Shown here in pieces: positions 9,644 to 18,765 of a DNA stretch of 64,000 nucleotides. Made by a program: the position numbers and the translations under genes. Source of the DNA: Sphingomonas sp. TDK1 (GTDB taxonomy: Bacteria; Pseudomonadota; Alphaproteobacteria; Sphingomonadales; Sphingomonadaceae). The notes beneath the pieces are model-generated. The model searched no databases. It saw only the letters and a program-made list of their open reading frames with translations, and was not told the origin of the DNA. Numbering within the stretch: position 1 is the first letter of the stretch; each line of letters starts with the position of its first letter. The stretch is taken from the NCBI RefSeq assembly GCF_001650735.1, contig NZ_LXVY01000029.1:45367-109366 (forward strand). Direction: 5' to 3'.

Positions 9644-9946
9644 TCAACTGACCCGGCGCAGGTGCTTGCCGCCGTAGCGTTGGCCCAGATAATCGGCGAG
9701 GCGGTGAAGATAGCTGCGCGCGTTCGCCGCCTTGTCCGGGCAGCAGGGCAGCGGGTTCTTGCTGATCCCCTGCGCGCGGCGATCGACCTTCTGGCACAGC
9801 AGCTCCAGATCCTGGCGGGTGAGCAGGTTCTTTTCCCGCATTACACACAACAGGCTCTCGAGGATGATCATGGACTCTTCCGCGGCCTGAACCGGAATCT
9901 GGGGCAGGGCCTGATCTTGCGTGGGGTGCACTCCGTTCAGCGACAC
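9644..9946 (-). CDS. hypothetical protein, 100 residues
   Basis: I do not recognise a named family. The product is basic and helical, with a middle motif LLTRQDLELLCQKVDRR and a Cys pair in NPLPCCPDKA. There is no signal peptide or membrane segment. The start is taken at GTG 9946, which has AGGAGAGG just upstream; the ATG at 10003 lies inside the intergenic region. It follows the outer-membrane channel gene of the RND operon by 61 bases on the same strand and could be read through from it. The sequence style suggests a conserved sphingomonad protein. Confidence 0.6.
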   Translation of the reverse strand: MSLNGVHPTQDQALPQIPVQAAEESMIILESLLCVMREKNLLTRQDLELLCQKVDRRAQGISKNPLPCCPDKAANARSYLHRLADYLGQRYGGKHLRRVS

Positions 9947-10007
9947 GACACCTCTCCTTCTCCTATTGGATCCAGAGAGTATGCCGATTTTCGCAAGTGG
10001 CAAGCGT

Positions 10008-11438
10008 CTAGTCGAGTCCGCCGCCTAAGGATCTGTACAGGGTTACCAAATTGCTCGCGCGGGTCAGCCGGGTGGTGACGAGGCTCTGCTCGGCGGCATA
10101 GGCACTGCGCTGCGAATCGAGCACGGTGAGGAACGAATCGACTCCCGCCCGGTAGCGCGCATCGGAAAGGCGCGCAGCGACTTCCGCCGCATTGGCCCGC
10201 GCACTTTGCGCCCGGAGCTGCTCGTCGATCGTGCCGCGCTGCGCCAGCGCATCGGCGACTTCGCGGAAGGCGGTCTGGATTGTCTTCTGGTAGGTGGCCA
10301 CCGCGGCCTCGCGCGAGGCCTTGGAATAATCGAGGTTCGCTTGATTCTTGCCGAAGTTGAAGATGTTCAGCGAGGCGGAGGGCGACACCGTATAGGTATC
10401 GCTGTTCGATCCGAAGAGCTTGCCGATCGTCGAGGCGATCGAGCCGACCGTCGCGGTGAGCGAGATCCTCGGGAAGAAAGCCGCACGCGCGGCGCCGATA
10501 TTGGCGTTTTGCGCGATCAGCTGGTGCTCTGCCTGGAGTACGTCCGGGCGGCGCAGCAGCACTTCGGACGGCACGTTGCCGGGCAGCGCGTCGATCGTCG
10601 CCTTGGCGTCGCCCAGCGTATCCGGCAGCAGCTCGGGTGCCACGGTGGCGCCAGTGAGCAACTGCAGCGCGTTGATGTCCTGTGCGATCCGTGTCTGCGC
10701 GGTGGCGACGTCGTTGCGGGCGGATTCGTAGCTCGTCTCGGCCTGACGCGACTCCAGTTCCGAGGCGGTGCCGATGCGGAACTGGGCACGGGTTAGCTCC
10801 AGCGATTGTTGGAATGCCTTGAGCGTATTCTGCGCGATGGCGAGCTGCTCCCGGTCCGACGCGAGGGTGAGCCAAGCGCTGGCGATCTCGCCGATCAGAG
10901 AGACGCGGGTGGCGCGTTGCGCCTCGCTGCTGGCGAAATATTGTTCCTGTGCGGCACGGCTGAGGTTCCGGATACGCCCGAACAGGTCGACCTCGAAGGA
11001 GGTGATTCCCGCAGACACGCTGAAGTTCTGGACATCCTGCACGCCGGCACCGCCCAGCGCGCCGCCGGCGCTCGCCGCGAATTGTGCGGTGTTGGTGTAG
11101 GTGCCGGTGCCGGTCGCGCCGATCGCGGGGAACAGGTCCGCCCGCTGCGCCCGGTATTGCGCCCGCGCCTGCAGCACGTTGGCGGCCGCGAGGCGCAGGT
11201 CCTGGTTGTTGTCCAGGCCCAGCTGGATCACCCGGCGCAGGCGTTCGTCGACGAAGAAGTCGCGCCAGCCGACCTTGCTAATGTCCGGCGCGTCGGTAGC
11301 GGCGGCCGGGTAGACGCCGCCCTGGGGCAGCGCCGCCGGCACCGCCGGCTCCGGCCGGCTATACTTGGGAGCTAGGTTGCAGCCCGCGAGCGTGGTGCTC
11401 GCGGCCAGTACGAGGAGCAGGGGGAAGCGGTTGGTCAC
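10008..11438 (-). CDS. outer-membrane efflux lipoprotein (NodT/OprM family)
   Basis: The 476-residue TolC-like channel has a lipoprotein signal ending in the LAGC lipobox near residue 20, followed by two outer-membrane efflux (OEP) repeats at roughly 65-250 and 275-460. Trimers form the exit duct for the RND pump encoded just upstream. The start is GTG at 11438, 5 bases after the pump gene. Together with the pump and adaptor it makes a complete tripartite system under one promoter. Confidence 0.94.
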   Translation of the reverse strand: MTNRFPLLLVLAASTTLAGCNLAPKYSRPEPAVPAALPQGGVYPAAATDAPDISKVGWRDFFVDERLRRVIQLGLDNNQDLRLAAANVLQARAQYRAQRADLFPAIGATGTGTYTNTAQFAASAGGALGGAGVQDVQNFSVSAGITSFEVDLFGRIRNLSRAAQEQYFASSEAQRATRVSLIGEIASAWLTLASDREQLAIAQNTLKAFQQSLELTRAQFRIGTASELESRQAETSYESARNDVATAQTRIAQDINALQLLTGATVAPELLPDTLGDAKATIDALPGNVPSEVLLRRPDVLQAEHQLIAQNANIGAARAAFFPRISLTATVGSIASTIGKLFGSNSDTYTVSPSASLNIFNFGKNQANLDYSKASREAAVATYQKTIQTAFREVADALAQRGTIDEQLRAQSARANAAEVAARLSDARYRAGVDSFLTVLDSQRSAYAAEQSLVTTRLTRASNLVTLYRSLGGGLD

Positions 11439-11443
11439 GGCCG

Positions 11444-14400
11444 TCAGGCTCCCTGCGACGCCGAGGCGCCGCCGTCATGGGTGGTTGCGGGGGGCGTCTG
11501 GTTCTTGTTGCGGCGGCGATCGAACAGATTGCGCACCACCACGAAGAACATCGGCACCAGGAAGATGGCGAGGATCGTGGCGGAAAGCATCCCGCCTACC
11601 ACCGAACGGCCGATGGCGTGCTGGCCGCCGGCGCCCGCGCCGGTGGAGATCGCCAGCGGCAACACGCCGAAGACGAAGGCGAGGCTGGTCATCAGGATCG
11701 GGCGTAGACGCAGCTTGGCGGCTTCCACGGCGGCGTCGAAGGCGCTCATGCCTTCGCGCATCCGTTCTTCCGCGAATTCCACGATCAGGATCGCGTTCTT
11801 CGCCGACACGCCGATCGTGGTGATAAGGCCGACCTGCAGGTAGATGTCGTTGTTCAGCCCGGTGAGCCACGCAGCGAGCAGCGCGCCGACCACGCCGAGC
11901 GGCACCACCAGGATGACCGAGATCGGCACCGACCAGCTTTCGTAGAGCGCGGCTAGGCAGAGGAACACGATCAGCAGCGACAGCGCGTAGAGTGCCGGTG
12001 CCTGGCCGCCGGAGAGACGCTCTTCGTACGACAGGCCGGTCCATTCGAGCTGGGTGCCCGGCGGCAGCTTGGCGTGGATCGCCTCCATCGCCGCCATGGC
12101 GTCGCCGGTCGACACGCCGGGTGCCGGCGAGCCGAGGATTTCGATCGCAGGCAGGCCGTTGTAGCGGGTGAGCTGCACCGGCGCTTGCTCCCAGCTAAGC
12201 GTCGAGAAGGCGGTGTAGGGCGTCATCGTTCCCGTGGGGCCGCGGACGAACAGGTTGGCGATGTCCTCGGGCTTCAGGCGGTACGGTGCGTCGGCCTGGA
12301 CATAGACGCGTTTGACGCGGCCGCGGTCGATGAAATCGTTGACATAGGACCCGCCCCAGGCGGTGGCGATGGTGCTGTTGACCGAAGACAGATCCAGGCC
12401 GAGCGCCTTGGCCTTGTCCTGATCGACGTCGACCTTGAGCTGCGGCGCGTCTTCCAGCGAGTTCGGGCGCACGCCGACCAGGCGCTTGTCCTGCATCGCC
12501 ATGCCCAGCATCATGTTGCGAGCCTGGAGCAGGCGCTCATGTCCGATGCCGCCGGTGTCGACGAGCTGGAGGTCGAAGCCGGTAGCGTTGCCCAGCTCCT
12601 GCACGGCAGGCGGGGTGATCGCGAAGATAAGGCCGTCACGATATTGCGCAAAGACGCCCATGGCACGGCCGACGATCGACTGGGCGACATTGGCGTTGCC
12701 CTTGCGCTCCGACCAGTCCTTGAGCGGCATGAAGGCGAGGCCGCTGTTCTGGCCGGCACCAGCGAAGCTGAAGCCGTTGATCGTGAACACGCCCTTCACG
12801 TTGCCGCCTTCCTTCTGGAGGAAGTGGTCGCGGATCAGGTCGAGGCCCTTTTCGGTACGCGCCGAGGTGGCGCCTGCCGGACCCTGAACCAAGGCGATCA
12901 TGATGCCCTGGTCTTCTTCCGGAAGGAAGCCGCTGGGCAGGCGCATGAACAACAGGCTCATGCCCCCGACGATCAGCAGATAGACCAGCCCGGAGCGCTT
13001 CCAGCTGCGGGCGGTGCTGCGCACGCCTCTTTCGTACTTCTCCTGGCCGCGATCAAACTTTTCATTGAACCAGCGGAAGAAGCGCGAGAGCGGCCCGTTG
13101 CCTTCCAGCTTGTCCGGGTCGTGCGGCTTGAGGATGGTGGCGCAGAGCGCGGGCGTCAGCACCAGTGCGACGACTACCGACAGCACCATTGCCGACACGA
13201 TCGTGATCGAGAACTGGCGATAGATCACGCCGGTCGACCCGCCGAAGAACGCCATCGGCAGGAACACCGCCGACAGGACCATGGCGACGCCGATCAGCGC
13301 GCTGCTGATCTCGTCCATCGACTTGCGGGCGGCATCGATCGGGCTGAGATGCTCGGTGGTGATCAGGCGGTCGACATTTTCGACGACGACGATCGCGTCG
13401 TCGACGAGCAAGCCGATCGCCAGCACCATGCCGAACAGGGTGAGCGTGTTGATCGAGTAGCCTGCTGCCGCCATCACCGCGAAGGTGCCGAGCAGCACCA
13501 CCGGCACGGCGATCGTCGGGATCAGCGTGGCGCGGAAGTTCTGCAGGAACAGGAACATCACGAGGAAGACGAGCACCACCGCTTCGATCAGCGTGTGGAC
13601 CACCTGCTCGACCGACAGGCGGACGAACGGGGTGGTGTCGTACGGGTAGATCACCTTGATGTCGGGCGGGAAGGTCTTGGCGATCTCGTTCACGCGCGCC
13701 TTGACCGCGTCGACCGTGGTCAGGGCGTTCGCGCCAGGGGCGAGCTTGATGCCGATGCCGGCGCCGGGCTTGCCGTTCCACTTGGAATCGAAGCCGTAAT
13801 TCTCGGCGCCGATCTCCACCCGGGCGACGTCGCCAAGGCGCACCACCGACGCGTCGGTGGCACTCTTCAGGCGGATCTGCGCGAACTGGTCCGGCGTAGT
13901 GAGGCGGGATTGCACCGAGACAGTGGCGTTGAGCATCTGCTCCTTGGGCGCCGGGCGCGCGCCCAGCTGGCCGGCCGAGACCTGCGCGTTCTGCGCGCGG
14001 ATCGCGCTCGTCACATCGTCCATGGTGAGCGCGTATTTGTTCAGCTTCACCGGATCGATCCAGACACGCATCGCATATTGCGAGCCGAAGATCTGGGTGT
14101 CGCCGACGCCGTTCACGCGCGACAGCGGATCCTGCAGCTTGGACACCGCATAGTCCGCAAGGTCGGTGCCGCTGTGCGACCCGTCTTCCGAATAAAGGCC
14201 GATCACGACCAGGAAGTTCCTGGTGGCCTTGGCGACCTGCAGGCCTTGCTGCTGCACTTCCTGCGGCAGGAGCGGGGTGGCCGCCTGCAGCTTGTTCTGT
14301 ACCTGCACCTGGGCGATGTCAGGGTTGGTACCCTGCTCGAACGTCAGCGTGATCGTGACCGTGCCTGCCGACGAGGACGAGGACGAGAAGTAAAGAAGGT

Positions 14401-14620
14401 GGTCGATCCCCTTCAGCTGCTGCTCGATGATCTGCGTCGTCGTGTTTTCCAGCGTTTTCGCGTCCGCGCCCGGATAGGTCGCGGTGATCGAGACGGACGG
14501 CGGCGCGATCGCCGGGAACTGCGCGATCGGCAGCGTGCGGATCGCGAGGATGCCCGCGAGCATGATGATGATCGCAATGACCCACGCGAAGATGGGCCTA
14601 TCGATGAAATAGCGCGACAT
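11444..14620 (-). CDS. RND multidrug efflux pump, HAE1 (AcrB/MexB-like) permease
   Basis: At 1058 residues this is a full-length hydrophobe/amphiphile exporter of the inner membrane. It starts MSRYFIDRPIFAWVIAI, has 12 predicted membrane helices and two large periplasmic loops. The paired aspartates needed for proton relay are present in TM4 (IGLLVDDAIVVVENV near residue 405). Known homologues expel dyes, detergents and antibiotics using the proton gradient. It lies between the adaptor gene (6 bases upstream) and the channel gene (5 bases downstream). The actual substrate range cannot be read from sequence. Confidence 0.96.
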   Translation of the reverse strand: MSRYFIDRPIFAWVIAIIIMLAGILAIRTLPIAQFPAIAPPSVSITATYPGADAKTLENTTTQIIEQQLKGIDHLLYFSSSSSSAGTVTITLTFEQGTNPDIAQVQVQNKLQAATPLLPQEVQQQGLQVAKATRNFLVVIGLYSEDGSHSGTDLADYAVSKLQDPLSRVNGVGDTQIFGSQYAMRVWIDPVKLNKYALTMDDVTSAIRAQNAQVSAGQLGARPAPKEQMLNATVSVQSRLTTPDQFAQIRLKSATDASVVRLGDVARVEIGAENYGFDSKWNGKPGAGIGIKLAPGANALTTVDAVKARVNEIAKTFPPDIKVIYPYDTTPFVRLSVEQVVHTLIEAVVLVFLVMFLFLQNFRATLIPTIAVPVVLLGTFAVMAAAGYSINTLTLFGMVLAIGLLVDDAIVVVENVDRLITTEHLSPIDAARKSMDEISSALIGVAMVLSAVFLPMAFFGGSTGVIYRQFSITIVSAMVLSVVVALVLTPALCATILKPHDPDKLEGNGPLSRFFRWFNEKFDRGQEKYERGVRSTARSWKRSGLVYLLIVGGMSLLFMRLPSGFLPEEDQGIMIALVQGPAGATSARTEKGLDLIRDHFLQKEGGNVKGVFTINGFSFAGAGQNSGLAFMPLKDWSERKGNANVAQSIVGRAMGVFAQYRDGLIFAITPPAVQELGNATGFDLQLVDTGGIGHERLLQARNMMLGMAMQDKRLVGVRPNSLEDAPQLKVDVDQDKAKALGLDLSSVNSTIATAWGGSYVNDFIDRGRVKRVYVQADAPYRLKPEDIANLFVRGPTGTMTPYTAFSTLSWEQAPVQLTRYNGLPAIEILGSPAPGVSTGDAMAAMEAIHAKLPPGTQLEWTGLSYEERLSGGQAPALYALSLLIVFLCLAALYESWSVPISVILVVPLGVVGALLAAWLTGLNNDIYLQVGLITTIGVSAKNAILIVEFAEERMREGMSAFDAAVEAAKLRLRPILMTSLAFVFGVLPLAISTGAGAGGQHAIGRSVVGGMLSATILAIFLVPMFFVVVRNLFDRRRNKNQTPPATTHDGGASASQGA

Positions 14621-14626
14621 GGGGGG

Positions 14627-15832
14627 TTACTCCCCTTGCGCGGGCTTGGCGCCCGCCTGGCCTTGCCCTTCGGCAGGCTTGGCGTTGGGGTTCCACGGCT
14701 GCGGGGTGACCGGCATGCCCGGACGCAGCATCATTGCGCCCTCGACGATTACCTTGTCGCCCGGCTTCACGCCGCCGGTGACGATCCAGCTTTCGCCGGC
14801 GGTACGGCTGGTCTGGATCGGGCGCGGCTCGATCTTGTTCTCGGCGCCGATGACCATGACGATCGGGTTGCCGCGCTCGTCGCGGCTCACCGCACGTTGC
14901 GGTACCAGCATTGCGTTCTGCTGCGTACCCTCAACGAGATGGGCGCGGACGAACATGCCCGGCAGCAACAGGCTGTTGGGGTTGGGGAACAACGCGCGGA
15001 TCACCTGGCTGCCGGTCGTCTCGTCGACGGTGACGTCGGCGAAGCGCAGCGTGCCCTGCGGGCCGTAGCTGGTGCCGTCCTCCAGCGTCACGGCGACCTT
15101 GGCGTTGCCGTCGCGGGCGACCTTGCCGGCCATGATCTGCTGGCGCAGTTTGAGGATGTCCGCGCTCGACTGCTGGATGTCGACATAGATCGGATCGAGC
15201 CGCTGGATCGTGGTCAGCGCGTTGGCCTGGGAGGCGGAAACCAGTGCGCCGGTGGTGAACACCGAACGACCGATCTTGCCGCTGATCGGCGCGCGGATCG
15301 TGGTGCGGGCGAGGTCGATCTCTGCGGTCGCGAGCGCGGCCTTCTGCGCGGCGACATCAGCGCGGGCCTGCGCGGCGCTGGTCACCGCATTTTCGTAATC
15401 CTGCTTCGAGATCGCGTTGATCTTGGCAAGTTCGCCGTAGCGGCGGGCGAGTGCCTCGCTGGAGGCGATCGCGGCTTGGGCGCGGGTCAGCGCGGCACGG
15501 GCGCTGGCGACGGCGGCGCGATAGGGCGCGGGGTCGATCCGGTAGAGCGGCTGGCCCTGGCGCACCATGTCGCCTTCGGTGAACAGCCGCTCGAGGATCA
15601 GGCCGTTGACCTGCGGGCGCACGTCGGAGCTCTCATAGGGGCTCAGCCGGCCGGGCAGTTCGCTGGTGAGCGGCACGGCCTGCTGCTGGACGACGACATA
15701 GGAGACGGGCGGCGGCGGCGCCTTTTGGCCACCGGTGCCGCCGGGGCCCCCGGCACCCTGCTGCTGGGACTGGCCGCCACAGGCAGCGAGGACGAGCGCG
15801 AGAGCCGGCGCGGTGTGACGGAAAAAAGTCAT
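14627..15832 (-). CDS. RND efflux periplasmic adaptor (AcrA/MexA-like) lipoprotein
   Basis: The 401-residue membrane-fusion protein starts MTFFRHTAPALALVLAACGG; the LAAC lipobox near residue 19 predicts anchoring in the inner membrane. After a Gln/Gly-rich linker come a barrel-sandwich domain (GRLSPYESSDVRPQVNG near 70), an alpha-helical hairpin (about 110-175) and a beta-barrel. It bridges the pump and the outer-membrane channel. I chose ATG 15832; the longer open frame reaches into the operator. It is the first gene of the operon, facing tetR. Confidence 0.94.
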   Translation of the reverse strand: MTFFRHTAPALALVLAACGGQSQQQGAGGPGGTGGQKAPPPPVSYVVVQQQAVPLTSELPGRLSPYESSDVRPQVNGLILERLFTEGDMVRQGQPLYRIDPAPYRAAVASARAALTRAQAAIASSEALARRYGELAKINAISKQDYENAVTSAAQARADVAAQKAALATAEIDLARTTIRAPISGKIGRSVFTTGALVSASQANALTTIQRLDPIYVDIQQSSADILKLRQQIMAGKVARDGNAKVAVTLEDGTSYGPQGTLRFADVTVDETTGSQVIRALFPNPNSLLLPGMFVRAHLVEGTQQNAMLVPQRAVSRDERGNPIVMVIGAENKIEPRPIQTSRTAGESWIVTGGVKPGDKVIVEGAMMLRPGMPVTPQPWNPNAKPAEGQGQAGAKPAQGE

Positions 15833-15850
15833 GCGGAAGCCTGCCGTTGT

Positions 15851-15878
15851 GTTATATGTGAGTGAACGTTCGCTCACA
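15851..15878. promoter_or_regulatory. TetR operator and adaptor-gene promoter
   Basis: A 22-bp near-perfect palindrome at 15857-15878 has the core GAACGTTC and outer arms TGTGAG/CTCACA, with one mismatched pair. It lies in the 102-bp gap between the divergent tetR and adaptor genes. On the minus strand a TATAAC -10-like box (15851-15856) directly follows it, so a bound repressor would cover the -35 region of the efflux operon. Confidence 0.8.
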
Positions 15879-15934
15879 TTCGCCGCTACTGCGAAGTGAG
15901 TGACTCGGTCAAGATGGTTTTATAGGGACGCCCG

Positions 15935-16567
15935 ATGGCAGAAACCACGGAAGAAGGCGGGGTTCCACACCGCGACAAGGCGTTGTTGCGGCGCGAGAAA
16001 ATTGTGTCCGCTGCGCGCAGGTTGTTCATTGCGAACGGTTTTCACGCAACCGGCGTAGCCCAGATCGCCAAAGAATCGGGCATTGCGGTAGGTCAAATTT
16101 ATCGAGATTTTTCTTCGAAGGAGGCGATCGTCGCGGAGATCGTGCAGGCGGACTGCATGGATTTCCTCGCACCCGACTCGCTCTGCGCAGGTATCAAAAG
16201 CGGCGATCCGGAGTTTGTGTGGAACTGGCTGGGCGACTTCATCCGTCCTGAGCCTGACGAGTCCGATCCGCTTTTTGCGGAGATCGTCGCTGAGTCGGCG
16301 CGCAACGAACGCATTGCGGTGATCTTCGAGGATACGCGGGAGGACGTACGCGGGACGATGCTCGCGGCGCTCTCGTCGCTGATCCCGGGGGAGGCCTTTG
16401 CCGATCGGCGTTGCGCGCTGGCCGATGTGATTACCGCGACCGCGCTGGGGCTGATGCAGCACCGCTTCCTCAGCCCCGCCGAGGACACCGATCGTGCCGC
16501 GGCACTGGTGCTGAAGATGATCCGGCGTGAAGTCGCCGAAATGCAGGCCGAGGCTGCAGGGAGTTGA
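15935..16567 (+). CDS. TetR-family transcriptional regulator of the RND operon
   Basis: The 210-residue protein has an N-terminal helix-turn-helix (IVSAARRLFIANGFHATGVA at about 23-42, then IAKESGIAVGQIYRDF) as in AcrR/TtgR repressors. The C-terminal part should be the ligand-binding and dimerisation domain. It is divergent from the efflux operon with a palindromic operator between them, so it most likely represses that operon and perhaps itself, and is released by pump substrates. The inducer is unknown. The lut operon follows on the same strand after 45 bases. Confidence 0.92.
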   Translation: MAETTEEGGVPHRDKALLRREKIVSAARRLFIANGFHATGVAQIAKESGIAVGQIYRDFSSKEAIVAEIVQADCMDFLAPDSLCAGIKSGDPEFVWNWLGDFIRPEPDESDPLFAEIVAESARNERIAVIFEDTREDVRGTMLAALSSLIPGEAFADRRCALADVITATALGLMQHRFLSPAEDTDRAAALVLKMIRREVAEMQAEAAGS

Positions 16568-16612
16568 GCGCGCCATTCTGGAAGCTGCGGCCTTGATATG
16601 CGAAGGGGCGGC

Positions 16613-17377
16613 ATGAGCATGGTCCCCTCGTCTCGCGTCGCGCTGTTCGTCACCTGCCTGGTGGACGCGATGCGGCCGCGGATAGGCTTTGCAGCGCTTC
16701 GGGCGCTAGCCGATGCCGGCTGCGAGGTGGTGGTTCCGCAAGCGCAGACCTGCTGCGGCCAACCCGCGCTTAACTCGGGCGACCGCGCGACCGCGACCGA
16801 CTTCGCGCGGCGCAACGTCGCGATGCTGGAGGTCTATGACGCGATCGTCGTGCCTTCCGGCAGCTGCGCAGGCACGATGCGGTGCCGTTATCCCGAGCTG
16901 CTCGCCGAGGACCCGGAATGGAGCGCGCGGGCGGAGGGGGTGGCTGCGAAGACCTGGGAAGTGCTTGCCTATCTCGATGCGCGCGGCTGGCGGCCCGCGG
17001 GCGTGGCGCTGCCGGCGAGCGCGACCTATCATGACAGCTGCTCCGGCCTGCGCGAGCTCGGCATCAAGGCGCAGCCGCGGCGGCTGCTGGGCGCGGTGGA
17101 CGGGCTCGATCTGGTGCCGCTGGCGGGCGAGGAGACCTGCTGCGGCTTCGGCGGCACCTTCTGCGTGAAATACCCCGCCATCTCCAACGCGATCGCCGAC
17201 GAGAAGGCGGCGGCGGTGGAGGCGAGCGGCGCGGGGCTGCTGCTCGCGGGGGATCTCGGCTGCCTGATGAACATGGCGGGCAAGCTGCATCGGCGCGGAT
17301 CGGACGTGCGGGCCTTCCACACCATCGAGGTGCTGGCGGGCATGGCCGACGGCCCGGCGATCGGGGAAGCGCAATGA
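16613..17377 (+). CDS. lutA: L-lactate utilization protein LutA, (Fe-S)-binding subunit
   Basis: The 254-residue protein has the two CCG domains of the LutA/LldE/GlpC group: QTCCGQPALN near residue 47 and EETCCGFGGTFC near 175, plus a SCAG cysteine and an HDSC motif. These bind an iron-sulfur cluster. With LutB and LutC it oxidises L-lactate to pyruvate at the membrane or in the cytosol. I chose ATG 16613 because GAAGGGG is spaced properly before it; the ATG at 16598 overlaps that site. The stop overlaps the lutB start (ATGA). It is separate from lldD-type flavin enzymes. Confidence 0.93.
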   Translation: MSMVPSSRVALFVTCLVDAMRPRIGFAALRALADAGCEVVVPQAQTCCGQPALNSGDRATATDFARRNVAMLEVYDAIVVPSGSCAGTMRCRYPELLAEDPEWSARAEGVAAKTWEVLAYLDARGWRPAGVALPASATYHDSCSGLRELGIKAQPRRLLGAVDGLDLVPLAGEETCCGFGGTFCVKYPAISNAIADEKAAAVEASGAGLLLAGDLGCLMNMAGKLHRRGSDVRAFHTIEVLAGMADGPAIGEAQ

Positions 17378-18765
17378 GCCGGGCCTTCGACGCGCGGGTC
17401 GATGCCGCGCTCGCCGACCGGCAGCTCAAGATCGCGGTCGAGCGCACCGCCGGCACCGCCGAGGCCAAGCGGGGTGCTGCGATCGGCGTCTGGCCCAGTT
17501 TCGCGGCGGCACGCGAACGGGCGGCGGCGATCAAGGACCATGTGATCGCCAATCTCGGCGCCTATCTCGTCCAGTTCGAGGCGGCGGCGACCGCTTCGGG
17601 GGCGACGGTGCATTGGGCCCAAACCGCCGACGAAGCCTGCGCGATCGTGGTTGAGATCTGCCGCAAGGCGGGGGCGAAGAGCGTCGCCCGCTCCAAGTCG
17701 ATGCTCGGCGAGGAGATCGGGCTGCCGCATGCCCTTGAAGCGGCGGGGATCGGCCGGGTCGAGACCGATCTGGCCGAACACATCATCCAGCTCGCCGGCG
17801 AGCGGCCCTCGCACATCATCTGGCCGGCGATGCACAAGACGCGCGAGCAGGTCTCCGAACTGTTCCACGCCCGCCACCGCGAGCCGCATGTCGAGGAAAG
17901 CATCGTCGCGATGGCGGCGAGCGCACGGCGGCAGTTGCGCGGCGAGATGCTGGGCGCCGATGTCGGCATCTCGGGCGCCAATTTCCTGATCGCCGATAGC
18001 GGGCAAATCTGCACCGTCACCAACGAGGGCAATGCCGAACTCTCGCTGGTGCCGCCGCGCGTCCATATCGTCACCGCCGGGATCGAGAAGCTGGTCCCCT
18101 CGATGGACCATGCGGTGCATCTGCTGCGGCTGCTCGCCCGCTCGGCGACCGGCGCGGCGCTGACGCAATATACCACCTTCTATGCCGGGCCGAAGCGGGC
18201 AGGGGACCACGACGGGCCGGAGGAGATGCACATCGTGCTGGTCGACAATGGCCGCAGCGCGATGCGCGACGAGGGGCTGGCGGAGATGCTCCGCTGCATC
18301 CGCTGCGGCGCGTGCATGAACCACTGCGTGGTGTTCCGCCAGATCGGCGGCCATGCCTATGGCGGCACCTATCCGGGGCCGATGGGATCGGTGCTCACCC
18401 CTGCGCTCGACGGGCTGGCGGCGAACCGCGATCTGCCGAACGCGTGCACGATGAACGGCAAGTGCCAGGAGGTGTGCCCGGTCGCGATCCCCCTGCCGAC
18501 CTTGCTGCGCGGCTGGCGCGAGAAGAGCTGGCGCGAGGGACTGGAGCCGATGACCTTGCGGTCGGGGCTCGGCCTCTGGGCCTGGGCGGCGCGGCGGCCG
18601 TGGCTGTATCGGGCAGGGGTGCGCTGGGCGATCCGGGCGATGCGGCTGGCCGGGCGGGGCTGGATATCGCGGCTGCCGCTCGCCGGCGGCTGGACCGGCG
18701 GGCGCGACTTTCCCGCACCCGCGGCGGAGAGCTTCATGGACCGCTATCGAAAGGGCGAACGGTGA
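17374..18765 (+). CDS. lutB: L-lactate utilization iron-sulfur protein LutB
   Basis: The 463-residue protein has an N-terminal LUD domain (about 70-290) and two ferredoxin-type 4Fe-4S motifs: CIRCGACMNHC near residue 309 and CTMNGKCQEVC near 360. It passes electrons within the LutABC complex. Length and domain order match LutB/LldF. The start overlaps the lutA stop and the stop overlaps the lutC start (GTGA), so the three genes are tightly coupled. No lactate permease gene accompanies the operon. Confidence 0.94.
   Translation: MSRAFDARVDAALADRQLKIAVERTAGTAEAKRGAAIGVWPSFAAARERAAAIKDHVIANLGAYLVQFEAAATASGATVHWAQTADEACAIVVEICRKAGAKSVARSKSMLGEEIGLPHALEAAGIGRVETDLAEHIIQLAGERPSHIIWPAMHKTREQVSELFHARHREPHVEESIVAMAASARRQLRGEMLGADVGISGANFLIADSGQICTVTNEGNAELSLVPPRVHIVTAGIEKLVPSMDHAVHLLRLLARSATGAALTQYTTFYAGPKRAGDHDGPEEMHIVLVDNGRSAMRDEGLAEMLRCIRCGACMNHCVVFRQIGGHAYGGTYPGPMGSVLTPALDGLAANRDLPNACTMNGKCQEVCPVAIPLPTLLRGWREKSWREGLEPMTLRSGLGLWAWAARRPWLYRAGVRWAIRAMRLAGRGWISRLPLAGGWTGGRDFPAPAAESFMDRYRKGER

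Noticed and set aside
12074..15865. A 1263-codon open frame on the plus strand opposite the RND pump and adaptor
   Set aside because: It is antisense to two clear genes, has no domain and is rich in Arg/His/Asp as expected from the mirrored high-GC codon pattern.
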